NCBI RefSeq assembly: GCF_030693775.1
Contig: NZ_JAUXZY010000005.1
Location: forward strand, 248,001 to 312,000
Reading direction: 5' to 3'
DNA: 64,000 bases
Source: Polynucleobacter sp.
GTDB lineage: Bacteria > Pseudomonadota > Gammaproteobacteria > Burkholderiales > Burkholderiaceae
Below, in pieces: positions 7,859 through 16,328 of the stretch. A program made the translations under genes and the position numbers. Within the stretch, counting starts at the first letter, position 1, and the number at the start of each line of letters is the position of its first letter. Below the pieces are notes generated by a model. The model saw only the letters and a program-made list of their open reading frames with translations, did not search any database and was not told the DNA's origin.

Positions 7859-9265
7859 TTAACGCAGTGCAGAGCGGGGGACTAGACCACCCAGCAGCAT
7901 CCCAGCGATGCTGGCCAAGAGTCCCGCCAATTGCGGCGGTAAAGTAGCTTCAGGAGCTAATATCTCAGCCCCAATCCAAACTGTCAAGCCAAAAACGACG
8001 GCAAGCAGACCGCCCAAGGAATTGGCCTTCGACCAGTAAATTCCGAAGGCAAGAGGCACAAATGCGGCAACTAAAGTGACTTTATAGGCACTTTCGACCA
8101 TCTTAAAGATAGATAGCTCCGAATTCATTGCAAATAAGGTCACCGCCAATGTGAAGAAAAGGACCGTAATTCGCATAATTTTTAGCAAGCCTTGATCACT
8201 TAAGTTCTTATAAAACCCGCGCACGATGTTTTCCGCAAAGCTGACCGATGGCGCCAATAATGTTGCACTTGCACAACTTTTGATGGCCGAGAGCAGTGCG
8301 CCAAAAAATAGAATTTGGGCAAATACCGGCGCATGCTCAAGCACTAACTTGGGCAAAATCATTTGGGAATCGGTATTGATGTAGCGCTCTACCAAACCAG
8401 GATCAATTAAAGTTGCCGAATAGGCTAAGTACATTGGCACAAACGCAAAGATAAAATACAAAACACCGCCCAAAATCGACGCCTGCACAGCGATATTGAC
8501 GTTCTTGGACGAACTAATGCGCTGGAAGACGTCTTGCTGCGGGATCGAGCCTAGCATCATGGTGCACAGCGCGGCTGTAAACCCGAGGATCGAGACGAGA
8601 TTCATGTCGGGCCAAAAAGAGAACTTGCCAGCTGCAGCCGCATGCTCAACTACTACAGTAAATCCACCCGTGAGCGCGGTCATCTCCCCACTGATGTAGA
8701 GCATCCCAATCACAATCACAATCATCTGAATGAAGTCGGTAATCGCCACCGACCACATGCCGCCAAACAGGGTATAGATCAATACGCTGCAAGCGCCAAT
8801 GATCATGCCCAGATTTTCTGAGATGGCACCATCCGAGACGACATGAAAGACCAGGCCCAGCGCTTTGATCTGCGCAGCCACCCAGCCTAAATAGGAAACG
8901 ACGATGCATAAGGTAACCAAGACCTCGACTGTACGGCCATACTTTTCACGAAAGAAATCGCCGATCGTCAGCATCCGGCGGTTATAGAGGTGCTTGGCAA
9001 AAAAGAGGCCGACTAAGATTAAACAGAGCGCCGATCCAAATGGGTCAGCGACCACCCCGCCCAGACCCTCCTTAATAAACTCAGCCGGAATACCTAAAAC
9101 TGCTTCCGAACCAAACCAAGTAGCAAAAACCATGGCAGTGACAATCGGCAGGGGGAGGCTATGACCTGCTGCTGCAAAATCGGCCGTATTTTTAACGCGC
9201 ATAGCAGCCCACAGGCCGATGCCAACCGAGATTACCCAATAGATGACAACAAACCAAATCAGCAC
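7859..9265 (-). CDS. Sodium:solute symporter family (SSS) transporter
   Basis: 468-residue inner-membrane protein with about 13 hydrophobic segments starting at MLIWFVVIYWVISVGIGLWAA. SSS features include the FAAAGHSLPLP loop after helix 1, ATWFGSEAVLGIPAEF in helix 2, GDFFREKYGR, and the long SSKNVNIAVQASILGG region. Members couple sodium entry to uptake of sugars, proline, carboxylates or osmolytes. The substrate cannot be deduced. It is upstream of the PanE-like gene, same strand, and divergent from the squalene-synthase-like gene across 106 bp. Confidence 0.88.
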   Translation of the reverse strand: MLIWFVVIYWVISVGIGLWAAMRVKNTADFAAAGHSLPLPIVTAMVFATWFGSEAVLGIPAEFIKEGLGGVVADPFGSALCLILVGLFFAKHLYNRRMLTIGDFFREKYGRTVEVLVTLCIVVSYLGWVAAQIKALGLVFHVVSDGAISENLGMIIGACSVLIYTLFGGMWSVAITDFIQMIVIVIGMLYISGEMTALTGGFTVVVEHAAAAGKFSFWPDMNLVSILGFTAALCTMMLGSIPQQDVFQRISSSKNVNIAVQASILGGVLYFIFAFVPMYLAYSATLIDPGLVERYINTDSQMILPKLVLEHAPVFAQILFFGALLSAIKSCASATLLAPSVSFAENIVRGFYKNLSDQGLLKIMRITVLFFTLAVTLFAMNSELSIFKMVESAYKVTLVAAFVPLAFGIYWSKANSLGGLLAVVFGLTVWIGAEILAPEATLPPQLAGLLASIAGMLLGGLVPRSALR

Positions 9266-9371
9266 AGCAAACCGCCCTCACTCATCATTTGCACAAATTA
9301 TATGACCTTGTTACTTATGGCAAATATGTTTTTGACGACCCCGGAAGCAGCCGCTCTGACATAATTCCAGC

Positions 9372-10346
9372 ATGAGCAAGGCGCGCCCCCAATCCATGTC
9401 CGACATGGCTTATCAGCAGTCCATTTTGGGGGCGGTTTCTAGAACCTTTGCCCTCACTATTCCCCTGCTGCCTAAGGCGCTCGAAACTGTGATCGGGAAT
9501 ACCTATTTACTATGCCGCATCATCGACACGATCGAAGACGCCCCCACCTTGAGCATCGAAGCCAAGCAGGATTTATCTTCGCTGTTTCTAGATGCTGTTT
9601 TAGGCAAGCAACCGGTTGATGCCTTTGTAAGCCCGTGTCTACATGCACTCGAAGGGCATTGCAACGCAGACGAGCGCGATTTAATTGCCAATACCCCAAC
9701 CGTACTGCGCATTTTTCATCGCTTTAGTGAAAACGAGCGCGCGGCTATTAGCCGCTGTGTTGAAATTATGTCGAACGGCATGCTGCGTTTTCATGACAAA
9801 CAAACCTTAGCGGGTTTACGCGACCTGCCTGAATTTGAAGAGTACTGCTATGTAGTAGCAGGCGTCGTTGGTGAAATGCTCACCAGCGTCTTTGCGCTGC
9901 ACTCCCCGGCATTTGCTCGCGCCATTGCTGGTAAAGAATATCTGGCGATTGGCTTTGGTCAAGCCTTGCAAATGACCAATATTTTGAAAGACTCGCCTGA
10001 AGACAGCGCGCGCGGCGTTTCTTGGAAACCCCAAGGCTACAGCCAACTAGCGCTACTAGCCATTGCTGATCAGAAGTTAGCAGAGGCAATGGACTACATA
10101 CGCGTGATTCCATCCAATGAGGTGGGTATTCGGCGCTTTTGTTTTTTAGCCCTTGGATTGGCCGTGCTCACGCTCAGTAAGATTGCCGACCGAAGTCATT
10201 TTTCTCGTGGGAATGAAGTCAAACTGCCTCGCAGAACAGTCTGGCTTTTTTATTACTTCACATTGATTGCTGCACGTTCTGATTATGTGATGCAGCAATT
10301 TTGCACGATTGCAGGAAGACCAATCAAGCGCGCGCTTCGTGATTGA
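9372..10346 (+). CDS. Squalene synthase-like enzyme (squalene/phytoene synthase family)
   Basis: 324-residue head-to-head prenyl transferase. The first aspartate-rich motif is DTIED (52-56), the squalene-synthase form rather than the DDIVD of phytoene synthases. Other family landmarks are SRTFALTI (23-30), YCYVVAGVVGEML (158-170) and QMTNILKDSPED (200-211). The second acidic motif reads DSPED. The C terminus lacks a clear membrane anchor, though LFYYFTLIAA is hydrophobic. The product could be squalene or a related C30 precursor; no other hopanoid or carotenoid gene is nearby. Its last 23 bp overlap the convergent ogt. Confidence 0.83.
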   Translation: MSKARPQSMSDMAYQQSILGAVSRTFALTIPLLPKALETVIGNTYLLCRIIDTIEDAPTLSIEAKQDLSSLFLDAVLGKQPVDAFVSPCLHALEGHCNADERDLIANTPTVLRIFHRFSENERAAISRCVEIMSNGMLRFHDKQTLAGLRDLPEFEEYCYVVAGVVGEMLTSVFALHSPAFARAIAGKEYLAIGFGQALQMTNILKDSPEDSARGVSWKPQGYSQLALLAIADQKLAEAMDYIRVIPSNEVGIRRFCFLALGLAVLTLSKIADRSHFSRGNEVKLPRRTVWLFYYFTLIAARSDYVMQQFCTIAGRPIKRALRD

Positions 10347-10839
10347 GCAGCCACAACTTAATATCCCGATAGAGGCCGGGAGCATCTTGTCCCATAAAAC
10401 CACCTAGATTGGCTTTGGCAACAACTCGGTGGCACGGAATCACCAAGGGAAAATAATTGACGCCGCACGCACCGCCGACGGCGCGCGCCCCCGAATGCAA
10501 ATGGGCTGCAATCTCCCCATAGGTAATTCGTTCACCCGCTTTTAGCTGCGCAACCGCATCCCAGACCCGCTGTTGAAACGCAGTGCCTTGGGGCTTTAGG
10601 GGCAAATCAAATACCGCCCTAGGATCCGCAAAATAGGCACGGCATTGCTCCTCTACCAAGGCTGCTAAGGCATTACCAGGCGCCTGATGCTTTGCCGATG
10701 CGGGCAGATAACGAATATGGGCAAGCATCAAACTGCCGTCGACCATTTCCGTAGTGATGCCCAGGCATCCAAACGGCGCAGCAATCACGCACGCACTGCT
10801 CTGGTGATTTGGATGTGGGCTAGACGTGGTTGAAGTCAT
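10324..10839 (-). CDS. ogt: Methylated-DNA--protein-cysteine methyltransferase
   Basis: 171-residue suicide enzyme that transfers the methyl group of O6-methylguanine to its own cysteine. The active site IPCHRVVAKANLGGF is intact, as are the helix-turn-helix part RITYGEIAAHLHSG and FQQRVWDAV. There is no AdaA-type N-terminal domain, so it is the Ogt form rather than Ada. It is divergent from pilB by 89 bp and overlaps the convergent squalene-synthase-like gene. Confidence 0.94.
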   Translation of the reverse strand: MTSTTSSPHPNHQSSACVIAAPFGCLGITTEMVDGSLMLAHIRYLPASAKHQAPGNALAALVEEQCRAYFADPRAVFDLPLKPQGTAFQQRVWDAVAQLKAGERITYGEIAAHLHSGARAVGGACGVNYFPLVIPCHRVVAKANLGGFMGQDAPGLYRDIKLWLLNHEARA

Positions 10840-10928
10840 GATTGGGATCTATGGTATCTGACAGGCAATTCAATCTCGCCCGATAGTACTTACGGCGAGC
10901 AATCGCTACAGTAAAACCAAGCGATTCC

Positions 10929-12104
10929 GTGCGCCAAATGCATGGCCTCTTACTTCAATATTGTTCAAGGTACTGTATTAATTTGACCCCACAAAATGAT
11001 GACTTCATGGTTATTCGGGTATGGCAAGCCATCGTTACCCAAGCGATTCAGGCGCGCGCAAGCGATATTCATATTGAGGCGCTTGAATATAAAACCATCA
11101 TTCGGATCCGTGTTGATGGCGTATTGCAAACACTGCAAATCCCGATTGCCGTCGAGCATGAACGCATCATTGCCCGCATCAAAATACTGGCCAGATTGGA
11201 TATTGCCGAGCAGCGCATTCCCCAAGATGGCAGACTCTCGGTGGGACTCAATTACACGCACCCCAATATCGATTGCCGCGTATCCATACTTCCGACGCTG
11301 CATGGGGAAAAAGCCGTAGTGCGTTTATTGCCATCCCCCACTACTGCATTGGATTTGAGTTTGCTGGGCCTGCATGCACCGCAATTGGCGCACTTCGCTG
11401 ATGCTATTGCTCAGCCCGATGGTCTGATCCTCGTTACAGGGCCGACTGGCAGCGGCAAAACCCGCACGCTCTACAGCTGCTTAAACCAATTAAATACCAG
11501 CGGCCGAAATGTATGCACCATCGAGGACCCGATCGAGATCCGTCTTGCTGGCGTGAATCAGATTGCCTACCATCCAAAGGCGGGCTTGGATTTCAATGGC
11601 ATTATTCGCGCCCTACTTCGGCAAGATCCTGATGTCATTATGATCGGTGAAATTCGCGATGCGGTGACCGCCGAACTGGCCATGCAGGCTGCGCAAACCG
11701 GCCACTTGGTATTGAGCACCTTGCACACCCGTGGCGCTCTGGCGAGTATTCAACGGCTGCGCAGCTTGGGTATAGCCAGTGATGTGTTGCGAGCTTGCTT
11801 GCGCTGCGTTAGCTCACAGCGCTTGGCACGTCAGATCTGTTCCAAATGCGATGCTAAAACGTCAATGGATGACTGCCCACAGTGCGGCGGAATAGGCCTA
11901 TTTGATCGGATTGGTATCCATGAGGTTTTACCATTTACGAATACCATCGCTAATGCATTTGAGAGTGCAGCCACTGCCGCTGACTTAACTGAGCAAGTTC
12001 AAAAAAACGGTTTTCAAGATATGCGCTCTGCTGGAATGATCCATGTTGATCATCACCGCATCACACTTGCCGAGCTCAATGCCCAGATTGGCTCCTGGCA
12101 TTAA
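10929..12104 (+). CDS. pilB: Type IV pilus/type II secretion assembly ATPase, short form
   Basis: 391-residue secretion ATPase that powers pilin polymerisation from the cytoplasmic face of the inner membrane. Visible motifs: [12 protein letters not shown] (start of the N2 domain), Walker A GPTGSGKT (171-178), Walker B region [12 protein letters not shown] (233-244), the [11 protein letters not shown] His box, and a four-cysteine zinc site (C304, C307, C316, C319). The ~170-residue N1 domain that docks to PilM/GspL in normal PilB (about 570 residues) is absent. The ORF track starts at a GTG; ATG at 10938 or 11008 are alternatives and no strong ribosome-binding site decides. It begins pilB-pilC-pilD-coaE-zapD. 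It could also be called GspE-like. Confidence 0.85.
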   Translation: MRQMHGLLLQYCSRYCINLTPQNDDFMVIRVWQAIVTQAIQARASDIHIEALEYKTIIRIRVDGVLQTLQIPIAVEHERIIARIKILARLDIAEQRIPQDGRLSVGLNYTHPNIDCRVSILPTLHGEKAVVRLLPSPTTALDLSLLGLHAPQLAHFADAIAQPDGLILVTGPTGSGKTRTLYSCLNQLNTSGRNVCTIEDPIEIRLAGVNQIAYHPKAGLDFNGIIRALLRQDPDVIMIGEIRDAVTAELAMQAAQTGHLVLSTLHTRGALASIQRLRSLGIASDVLRACLRCVSSQRLARQICSKCDAKTSMDDCPQCGGIGLFDRIGIHEVLPFTNTIANAFESAATAADLTEQVQKNGFQDMRSAGMIHVDHHRITLAELNAQIGSWH

Positions 12105-12106
12105 TC

Positions 12107-13153
12107 ATGGCCCTCAGAAAACAAGAGCAGCTGTATTTCGTTGAGCGCATGCTCGTCTTGCTGGATGCCGGACTACCATTGTTAGAAAGCATCACGCTAA
12201 TCCATCAATCAGCTTCGCCTGCGTGGCAAAAAGTCACAGCATTCATTGCGCATCACCTCAAACAAGGTGAGCGCTTCTCGCAATGCCTATCGATGCAACA
12301 TGCTGTTTTTGATCCGGCCTTTATCGGCTTAATCCGCGTCAGTGAAGAATCCGGCGAAATCAATCTTGCCCTGCGCACCATCCAACAGCAATTACGCACT
12401 CAAATTGAATTTCGTCGCCAGATACGACAGGCCCTGGCTTATCCCACGATTACTCTAGGCTCAGCATGCTTACTCATGCTTGCGATGCTCGTCTGGGTCA
12501 TTCCCGTGTTCAGCGACGTATTCAGTCACTTCAATGCACGCCTACCCTGGGCAACGCAATTGCTTCTTAATGCGGCGGAGCAATTCATGCTGTACTTGCC
12601 GGCAATAGGCGGTGGAATTGCACTCACTTTAGTTAGTACCTCCACACTATGGCTGCGTCATTCGGGATTTCAGAAACGCTGTGATCAGTACTTATTACGG
12701 ATTCCCATAATTGGAGATATGTTTCGTCAGTCGACCTTAGCGTGCTGGTGTCGTAGCTTAGGCTATTTAATGCAGGCTGGTTTACCTGCATTAGAGGCCA
12801 TGCGCATTACAGCGCAAACCTCAAATCAATGGCTTTCCCATGATCTCTGTGCCCATATCTTTAAATCGCTTGCACAAGGATGGTCTTTTGGTGAAGCCTT
12901 GCAACGCGCCGATCCGCGGCAGCAGTTTTTTGATCACGAGACAGCACAACTGTTACATATAGCTAGCGCTAGCGGCTCCTTGGCAACGATGCTCAGCAAT
13001 CGCGCTGATGCCCTCGAACGGCAGCTTACTAGCCAACTTACCTTATTGAGCCATAGCTTAGAACCTATACTCGTAGTATTCGTAGGACTTTTGATTGGTG
13101 GATTGGTGATAATCCTGTACTTACCAATTTTTAACTTAGGGCAAATTGTTTGA
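12107..13153 (+). CDS. pilC: Type IV pilus inner-membrane platform protein
   Basis: 348-residue GspF/PilC family protein, which forms the membrane platform turned by the assembly ATPase. It has two repeated cytoplasmic domains: the first (roughly 5-105) contains LLDAGLPLLESI and FIGLIRVSEESGEI, the second (roughly 200-310) contains SLGYLMQAGLPALEAM. Hydrophobic stretches at about 118-140, 157-180 and 318-342 are the expected three membrane helices. It is somewhat shorter than the usual ~400 residues, lacking the N-terminal extension. It starts 2 bp after pilB and overlaps pilD by 4 bp. Confidence 0.92.
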   Translation: MALRKQEQLYFVERMLVLLDAGLPLLESITLIHQSASPAWQKVTAFIAHHLKQGERFSQCLSMQHAVFDPAFIGLIRVSEESGEINLALRTIQQQLRTQIEFRRQIRQALAYPTITLGSACLLMLAMLVWVIPVFSDVFSHFNARLPWATQLLLNAAEQFMLYLPAIGGGIALTLVSTSTLWLRHSGFQKRCDQYLLRIPIIGDMFRQSTLACWCRSLGYLMQAGLPALEAMRITAQTSNQWLSHDLCAHIFKSLAQGWSFGEALQRADPRQQFFDHETAQLLHIASASGSLATMLSNRADALERQLTSQLTLLSHSLEPILVVFVGLLIGGLVIILYLPIFNLGQIV

Positions 13154-13647
13154 CTGATCTCACCTTACTTGCTGATGTGATTCGCTATGGCTTAATTTTG
13201 CCCTTGGCCTATGTGGCCTATGTGGATTTTCGAACGTTTCGGATTCCGGATGCCATCACCTTTCGGCTGATTGCCGGGGGCTTACTGTTTAATCTGTTTT
13301 TGGATATACGCTTTTGTAGCCCCCAAGAAGCCATTCTCGGTGCGACGGTTGGTTTTGGATTCTTCTGGGGGTTAAATTGGCTTTATCGCGCACTTAAAGG
13401 CCGTGACGGCTTGGGCATGGGAGATGCAAAGCTTCTAGCGGCGCTGGGTGCTTGGCTGGGCTGGCAAGCCTTGCCTGGCATCGTGTTGCTATCCGCACTG
13501 AGTGGCTTGCTGGGTGGCCTAATATGGCTTTACTGGCAAAAACAAGGTCGTGCACAAGCCTTTCCATTCGGGCCCTTTTTGGCATTTGCTGGCATTATTT
13601 ATCTAATATGGCCTCAACTCCTGCGCATTCCACTCTCGCTGCACTAA
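13150..13647 (+). CDS. pilD: Prepilin peptidase, peptidase domain only
   Basis: 165-residue A24-family aspartic peptidase of the inner membrane that cleaves prepilin leader peptides. Both catalytic aspartates are visible: in AYVDFRTFRIPDAI (first) and GMGDAKLLAALGAW (the GxGD motif). Several membrane helices follow. Standard PilD (~280 residues) has an N-terminal N-methyltransferase domain with a zinc CxxC pair; it is missing here, so N-methylation of pilins would need another enzyme or would not occur. The start is TTG within the pilC stop (TTGA overlap), which suggests translational coupling. The 3' end overlaps coaE by 40 bp. Confidence 0.85.
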   Translation: MTDLTLLADVIRYGLILPLAYVAYVDFRTFRIPDAITFRLIAGGLLFNLFLDIRFCSPQEAILGATVGFGFFWGLNWLYRALKGRDGLGMGDAKLLAALGAWLGWQALPGIVLLSALSGLLGGLIWLYWQKQGRAQAFPFGPFLAFAGIIYLIWPQLLRIPLSLH

Positions 13648-14279
13648 AAGGGAAAATTCCGCTCATTGGATTAACGGGCGGAATAGGATCCGGCAAATCA
13701 CTAGTAGCGAAGCGCTTGGCTGAGCTAGGGGCAACGGTAATTGATTCGGACCAAATTGCCCATGACATTACTACCCCCCATGGAGCTGCTATTGCCCCAA
13801 TTCAAACTCGTTTTGGCTCTGAATTATTGGCCGCCGATGGATCCCTGGATCGGCCTAAGATGCGGAATCTTGTATTTAAAGATCCAAGCGCCCTTAAATC
13901 GCTGGAGGCGATAACCCACCCTCTAATACATGCAGAAACTGCCCGGCAAGCTAGCGTAGCACATAAAAACGGTGCTTTATACTTGGTCTTTATGGTACCC
14001 CTCTTGGTGGAATCAGGTACGTGGTCCAAATTAATCGACCACCTGCTTGTGGTTGACTGCCCCGAGGAGCTGCAAATTGCACGGGTCATGCAGCGCAGCA
14101 ATTTAGAACGCAGCCAAATTGAGCAGATTATGAGCAAACAAGCATCGCGCGAGGATCGGCTAGCGGCAGCAGATACGATTCTTCTCAATGACGGAGACCT
14201 CGATACGCTGATTCCCCAAATCGATGCCTTGCACCAATTGATCATCAAAAATGGGTTCAAGCCCGGAAATTCCGCATAG
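13608..14279 (+). CDS. coaE: Dephospho-CoA kinase
   Basis: 223-residue P-loop kinase for the last step of coenzyme A synthesis. The P-loop is LTGGIGSGKS, followed by VIDSDQIAHDI (DPCK signature), and the lid region RSNLERSQIEQIMSKQ with ASREDRLAAADTIL. The ORF track extends 52 codons upstream inside pilD in another frame; I place the start at the ATG giving MASTPAHSTL, because the kinase fold begins just after it. The gene overlaps the last 40 bp of pilD. Order pilD-coaE-zapD is widespread in beta- and gammaproteobacteria. Confidence 0.95.
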   Translation: MASTPAHSTLAALKGKIPLIGLTGGIGSGKSLVAKRLAELGATVIDSDQIAHDITTPHGAAIAPIQTRFGSELLAADGSLDRPKMRNLVFKDPSALKSLEAITHPLIHAETARQASVAHKNGALYLVFMVPLLVESGTWSKLIDHLLVVDCPEELQIARVMQRSNLERSQIEQIMSKQASREDRLAAADTILLNDGDLDTLIPQIDALHQLIIKNGFKPGNSA

Positions 14280-14289
14280 AATAGATTCC

Positions 14290-15042
14290 GTGATTGTTTA
14301 TGAATATCCTTTCAATGAGTTGGTCCGCAATATGCTCCGTTTGGAGTATTTGTTTGGGCGCTATACCCATTTTGCTAAATCGGATGACCCTGAACTACAC
14401 CAATGTGCCATTGCAACTCTATTTGAGTTAGGTGACATTGGCGCACGGGGTGATATCAAATCATTGCTCTTAAAAGAGTTTGAGCGGCAAAAGCAGGCAC
14501 TACACGGCCTCAAATCATCAGCAAAGGTAGATCAAGCTGCATTGAGTCAAGCGCTTGCCGAGATTGATGGCGCATCAGCACACCTCAATCAGTCGCTTGG
14601 TAAACCCAATTCAGCGATTACCGAAAATGAATGGTTAAACGGCATTCGTACGCGTCTCTCGATACCAGGAGGTACTAGCCCGATTGATCTGCCCAATTTT
14701 CATGCATGGAAATGCAGCGCACCAGGTGATCGGCGTGAGCTGCTACAGAATTTCATAGCACCCCTACTGCCGTGGAATGAGTCATCTCAATTATTTTTAA
14801 AGTTGCTGCGACAGTCGGGAGAGTCACGCGATGCGGTTGCTCACCAAGGCGCATTTCAACAAGCGCCATCTGGCAAGGTCTACCAACTCATGCGCATTGG
14901 GGTTGAGGATGATTCCGTCTTTTCCGAAATCAGTGCAAACAAATACTTGCTATCTGTTCGTTTCTTAAAAAGCGAACGGGACAAAAAGCCGCACCCCATT
15001 CTAGAAGACATCCCATTCAAACTAACTTTGTGCCAGTTTTAA
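14290..15042 (+). CDS. zapD: Cell division protein ZapD
   Basis: 250-residue FtsZ-binding protein that bundles protofilaments at the Z-ring (formerly YacF). Family landmarks: IVYEYPFNELVRNMLRLEYLF at the N terminus, RTRLSIPGG (~150), DLPNFHAW, and the C-terminal SANKYLLSVRFL. The start is taken as GTG at 14290, matching the common M-I-x-Y-E-x-P N terminus; the ORF-track ATG at 14251 overlaps coaE by 29 bp and remains possible. The small zinc protein YacG, often next in this cluster, is absent. The end overlaps convergent mutT by 26 bp. Confidence 0.9.
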   Translation: MIVYEYPFNELVRNMLRLEYLFGRYTHFAKSDDPELHQCAIATLFELGDIGARGDIKSLLLKEFERQKQALHGLKSSAKVDQAALSQALAEIDGASAHLNQSLGKPNSAITENEWLNGIRTRLSIPGGTSPIDLPNFHAWKCSAPGDRRELLQNFIAPLLPWNESSQLFLKLLRQSGESRDAVAHQGAFQQAPSGKVYQLMRIGVEDDSVFSEISANKYLLSVRFLKSERDKKPHPILEDIPFKLTLCQF

Positions 15043-15460
15043 TCTCGGCATAAAACTGTTTCAACTCTTGAATCATTGGTAGCGCTGCCGGTAGCAGCGG
15101 ATCCACAGTAAGCTGATCGCTATTTAAATCTTGCCACGACAGAGCTTGGTTTTCACACCCAGTAGGCTCGCCGCTCCAATCCTGAATCACGCTAACGTGA
15201 ATGCGCACATACGCATGCGGATAATCATGCTCAATCGTCATTAAGTCGACGCTACCATGAATGGTGATTCCGAGCTCTTCCTGGAGTTCACGCTGCAGAG
15301 CCAGAAATAGTGTTTCACCTACCTCAACTTTACCGCCCGGAAATTCCCAATAGCCCTCATAGGGTTTGCCGGTGGGTCGCTGACCCATCAAGAAGCGCTG
15401 CCGCGCATCGAGCAAAATACCGGCTGCCACCTCGGTTACTGGGCGACGAGCATCACTCAT
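15017..15460 (-). CDS. mutT: 8-oxo-dGTP diphosphatase (MutT type Nudix hydrolase)
   Basis: 147-residue Nudix hydrolase that sanitises oxidised guanine nucleotides. The Nudix box is complete: GGKVEVGETLFLALQRELQEELGI, preceded by FEPGGK-like YWEFPGG and by RFLMGQRPTGKPYEGYWEF, typical of MutT. The C terminus continues after the Nudix fold with a short helix. It lies 6 bp after the DUF815 ATPase gene on the same strand and overlaps zapD at its 3' end. Confidence 0.92.
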   Translation of the reverse strand: MSDARRPVTEVAAGILLDARQRFLMGQRPTGKPYEGYWEFPGGKVEVGETLFLALQRELQEELGITIHGSVDLMTIEHDYPHAYVRIHVSVIQDWSGEPTGCENQALSWQDLNSDQLTVDPLLPAALPMIQELKQFYAEIKTGTKLV

Positions 15461-15466
15461 AAAGGC

Positions 15467-16324
15467 TTAGGCGTGCGTGCCAGTCCAATGTTTTGCAAAC
15501 TGCCATGCAACCCGGCCCGAACGTGATCCGCGCTCCAATGCCCAAACCAGAGCCTCCGATCGAGCAGCCTCAATTTGGACATCACTCAAACCAAAATGCC
15601 GCAGCCAATGCGCCACGATGGCGAGGTATTCATCTTGCTTGGGCGGATAAAAGGAAAGCCACAAACCAAAGCGCTCCGATAAAGAGATCTTTTCTTCCAC
15701 CACCTCACCTGGATGAATTTCACCATCGTCATCGTGATGATACGTTTGGTTGTCTTTCATGTACTCGGGCAATAAATGGCGGCGATTCGATGTGGCGTAA
15801 ATCAAAATGTTATCAACCTGGGCGGATATCGAACCGTCTAAAGCTGACTTCATTGCTTTGTAGCCAGACTCCCCTTCCTCAAAGGAAAGGTCATCGCAAA
15901 AAACGACAAAGCGCTCCGGGCGATCGGCCAGTAAATCAGTAATGTCTGCTAAGTCCGCTAAGTGCTCTTTTTCAACCTCAACCAAGCGCAGGCCATCTTT
16001 TGCAAAGGCATGCAGACTGGCCTTAATTAATGAAGACTTACCAGTGCCGCGTGCGCCGGTGAGCAGAATATTATTAGCTGGTTTCTTTTGTACAAAGTTG
16101 CGGGTATTTTCTTTAATCGCATCGCGCTGACGATCAATGTGTTGCAGGTCTTCATACGAAATATCAGCAACGTGTTTTACGGGTTGTAAAAAACCAATGC
16201 TGCCAAAGATACTATCGCGACGGCGCCAACGAAATGCAGTTGATGATTTCCACTGCGCCTCATCCAATGGTTTTGGAAGAAAGGTTTCGAGGTGACTCAG
16301 TAATCGATCTAGTTTTTCGTTCAT
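15467..16324 (-). CDS. DUF815 family AAA-type ATPase
   Basis: 285-residue P-loop protein of the DUF815 family, conserved in proteobacteria but without a settled role. Walker A is LTGARGTGKSS (~88-98) and Walker B is VVFCDDLSFEEGE. A sensor-like IYATSNRRHLLPEYM and an arginine-rich ALERGSRSGRVAWQF end segment follow. The start is taken at MNEKLDRLL, 4 bp after the argJ stop; the ORF-track start reaches into argJ. It sits between argJ and mutT as in many Burkholderiales. The function is not claimed. Confidence 0.85.
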   Translation of the reverse strand: MNEKLDRLLSHLETFLPKPLDEAQWKSSTAFRWRRRDSIFGSIGFLQPVKHVADISYEDLQHIDRQRDAIKENTRNFVQKKPANNILLTGARGTGKSSLIKASLHAFAKDGLRLVEVEKEHLADLADITDLLADRPERFVVFCDDLSFEEGESGYKAMKSALDGSISAQVDNILIYATSNRRHLLPEYMKDNQTYHHDDDGEIHPGEVVEEKISLSERFGLWLSFYPPKQDEYLAIVAHWLRHFGLSDVQIEAARSEALVWALERGSRSGRVAWQFAKHWTGTHA

Positions 16325-16328
16325 GGAA

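Noticed and set aside
13452-13607. Upstream extension of coaE
   Set aside because: It lies inside pilD in another frame; the kinase fold begins after the ATG at 13608.
15493-15942. 149-residue plus-strand ORF antisense to the DUF815 ATPase
   Set aside because: Shadow frame with no conserved pattern.
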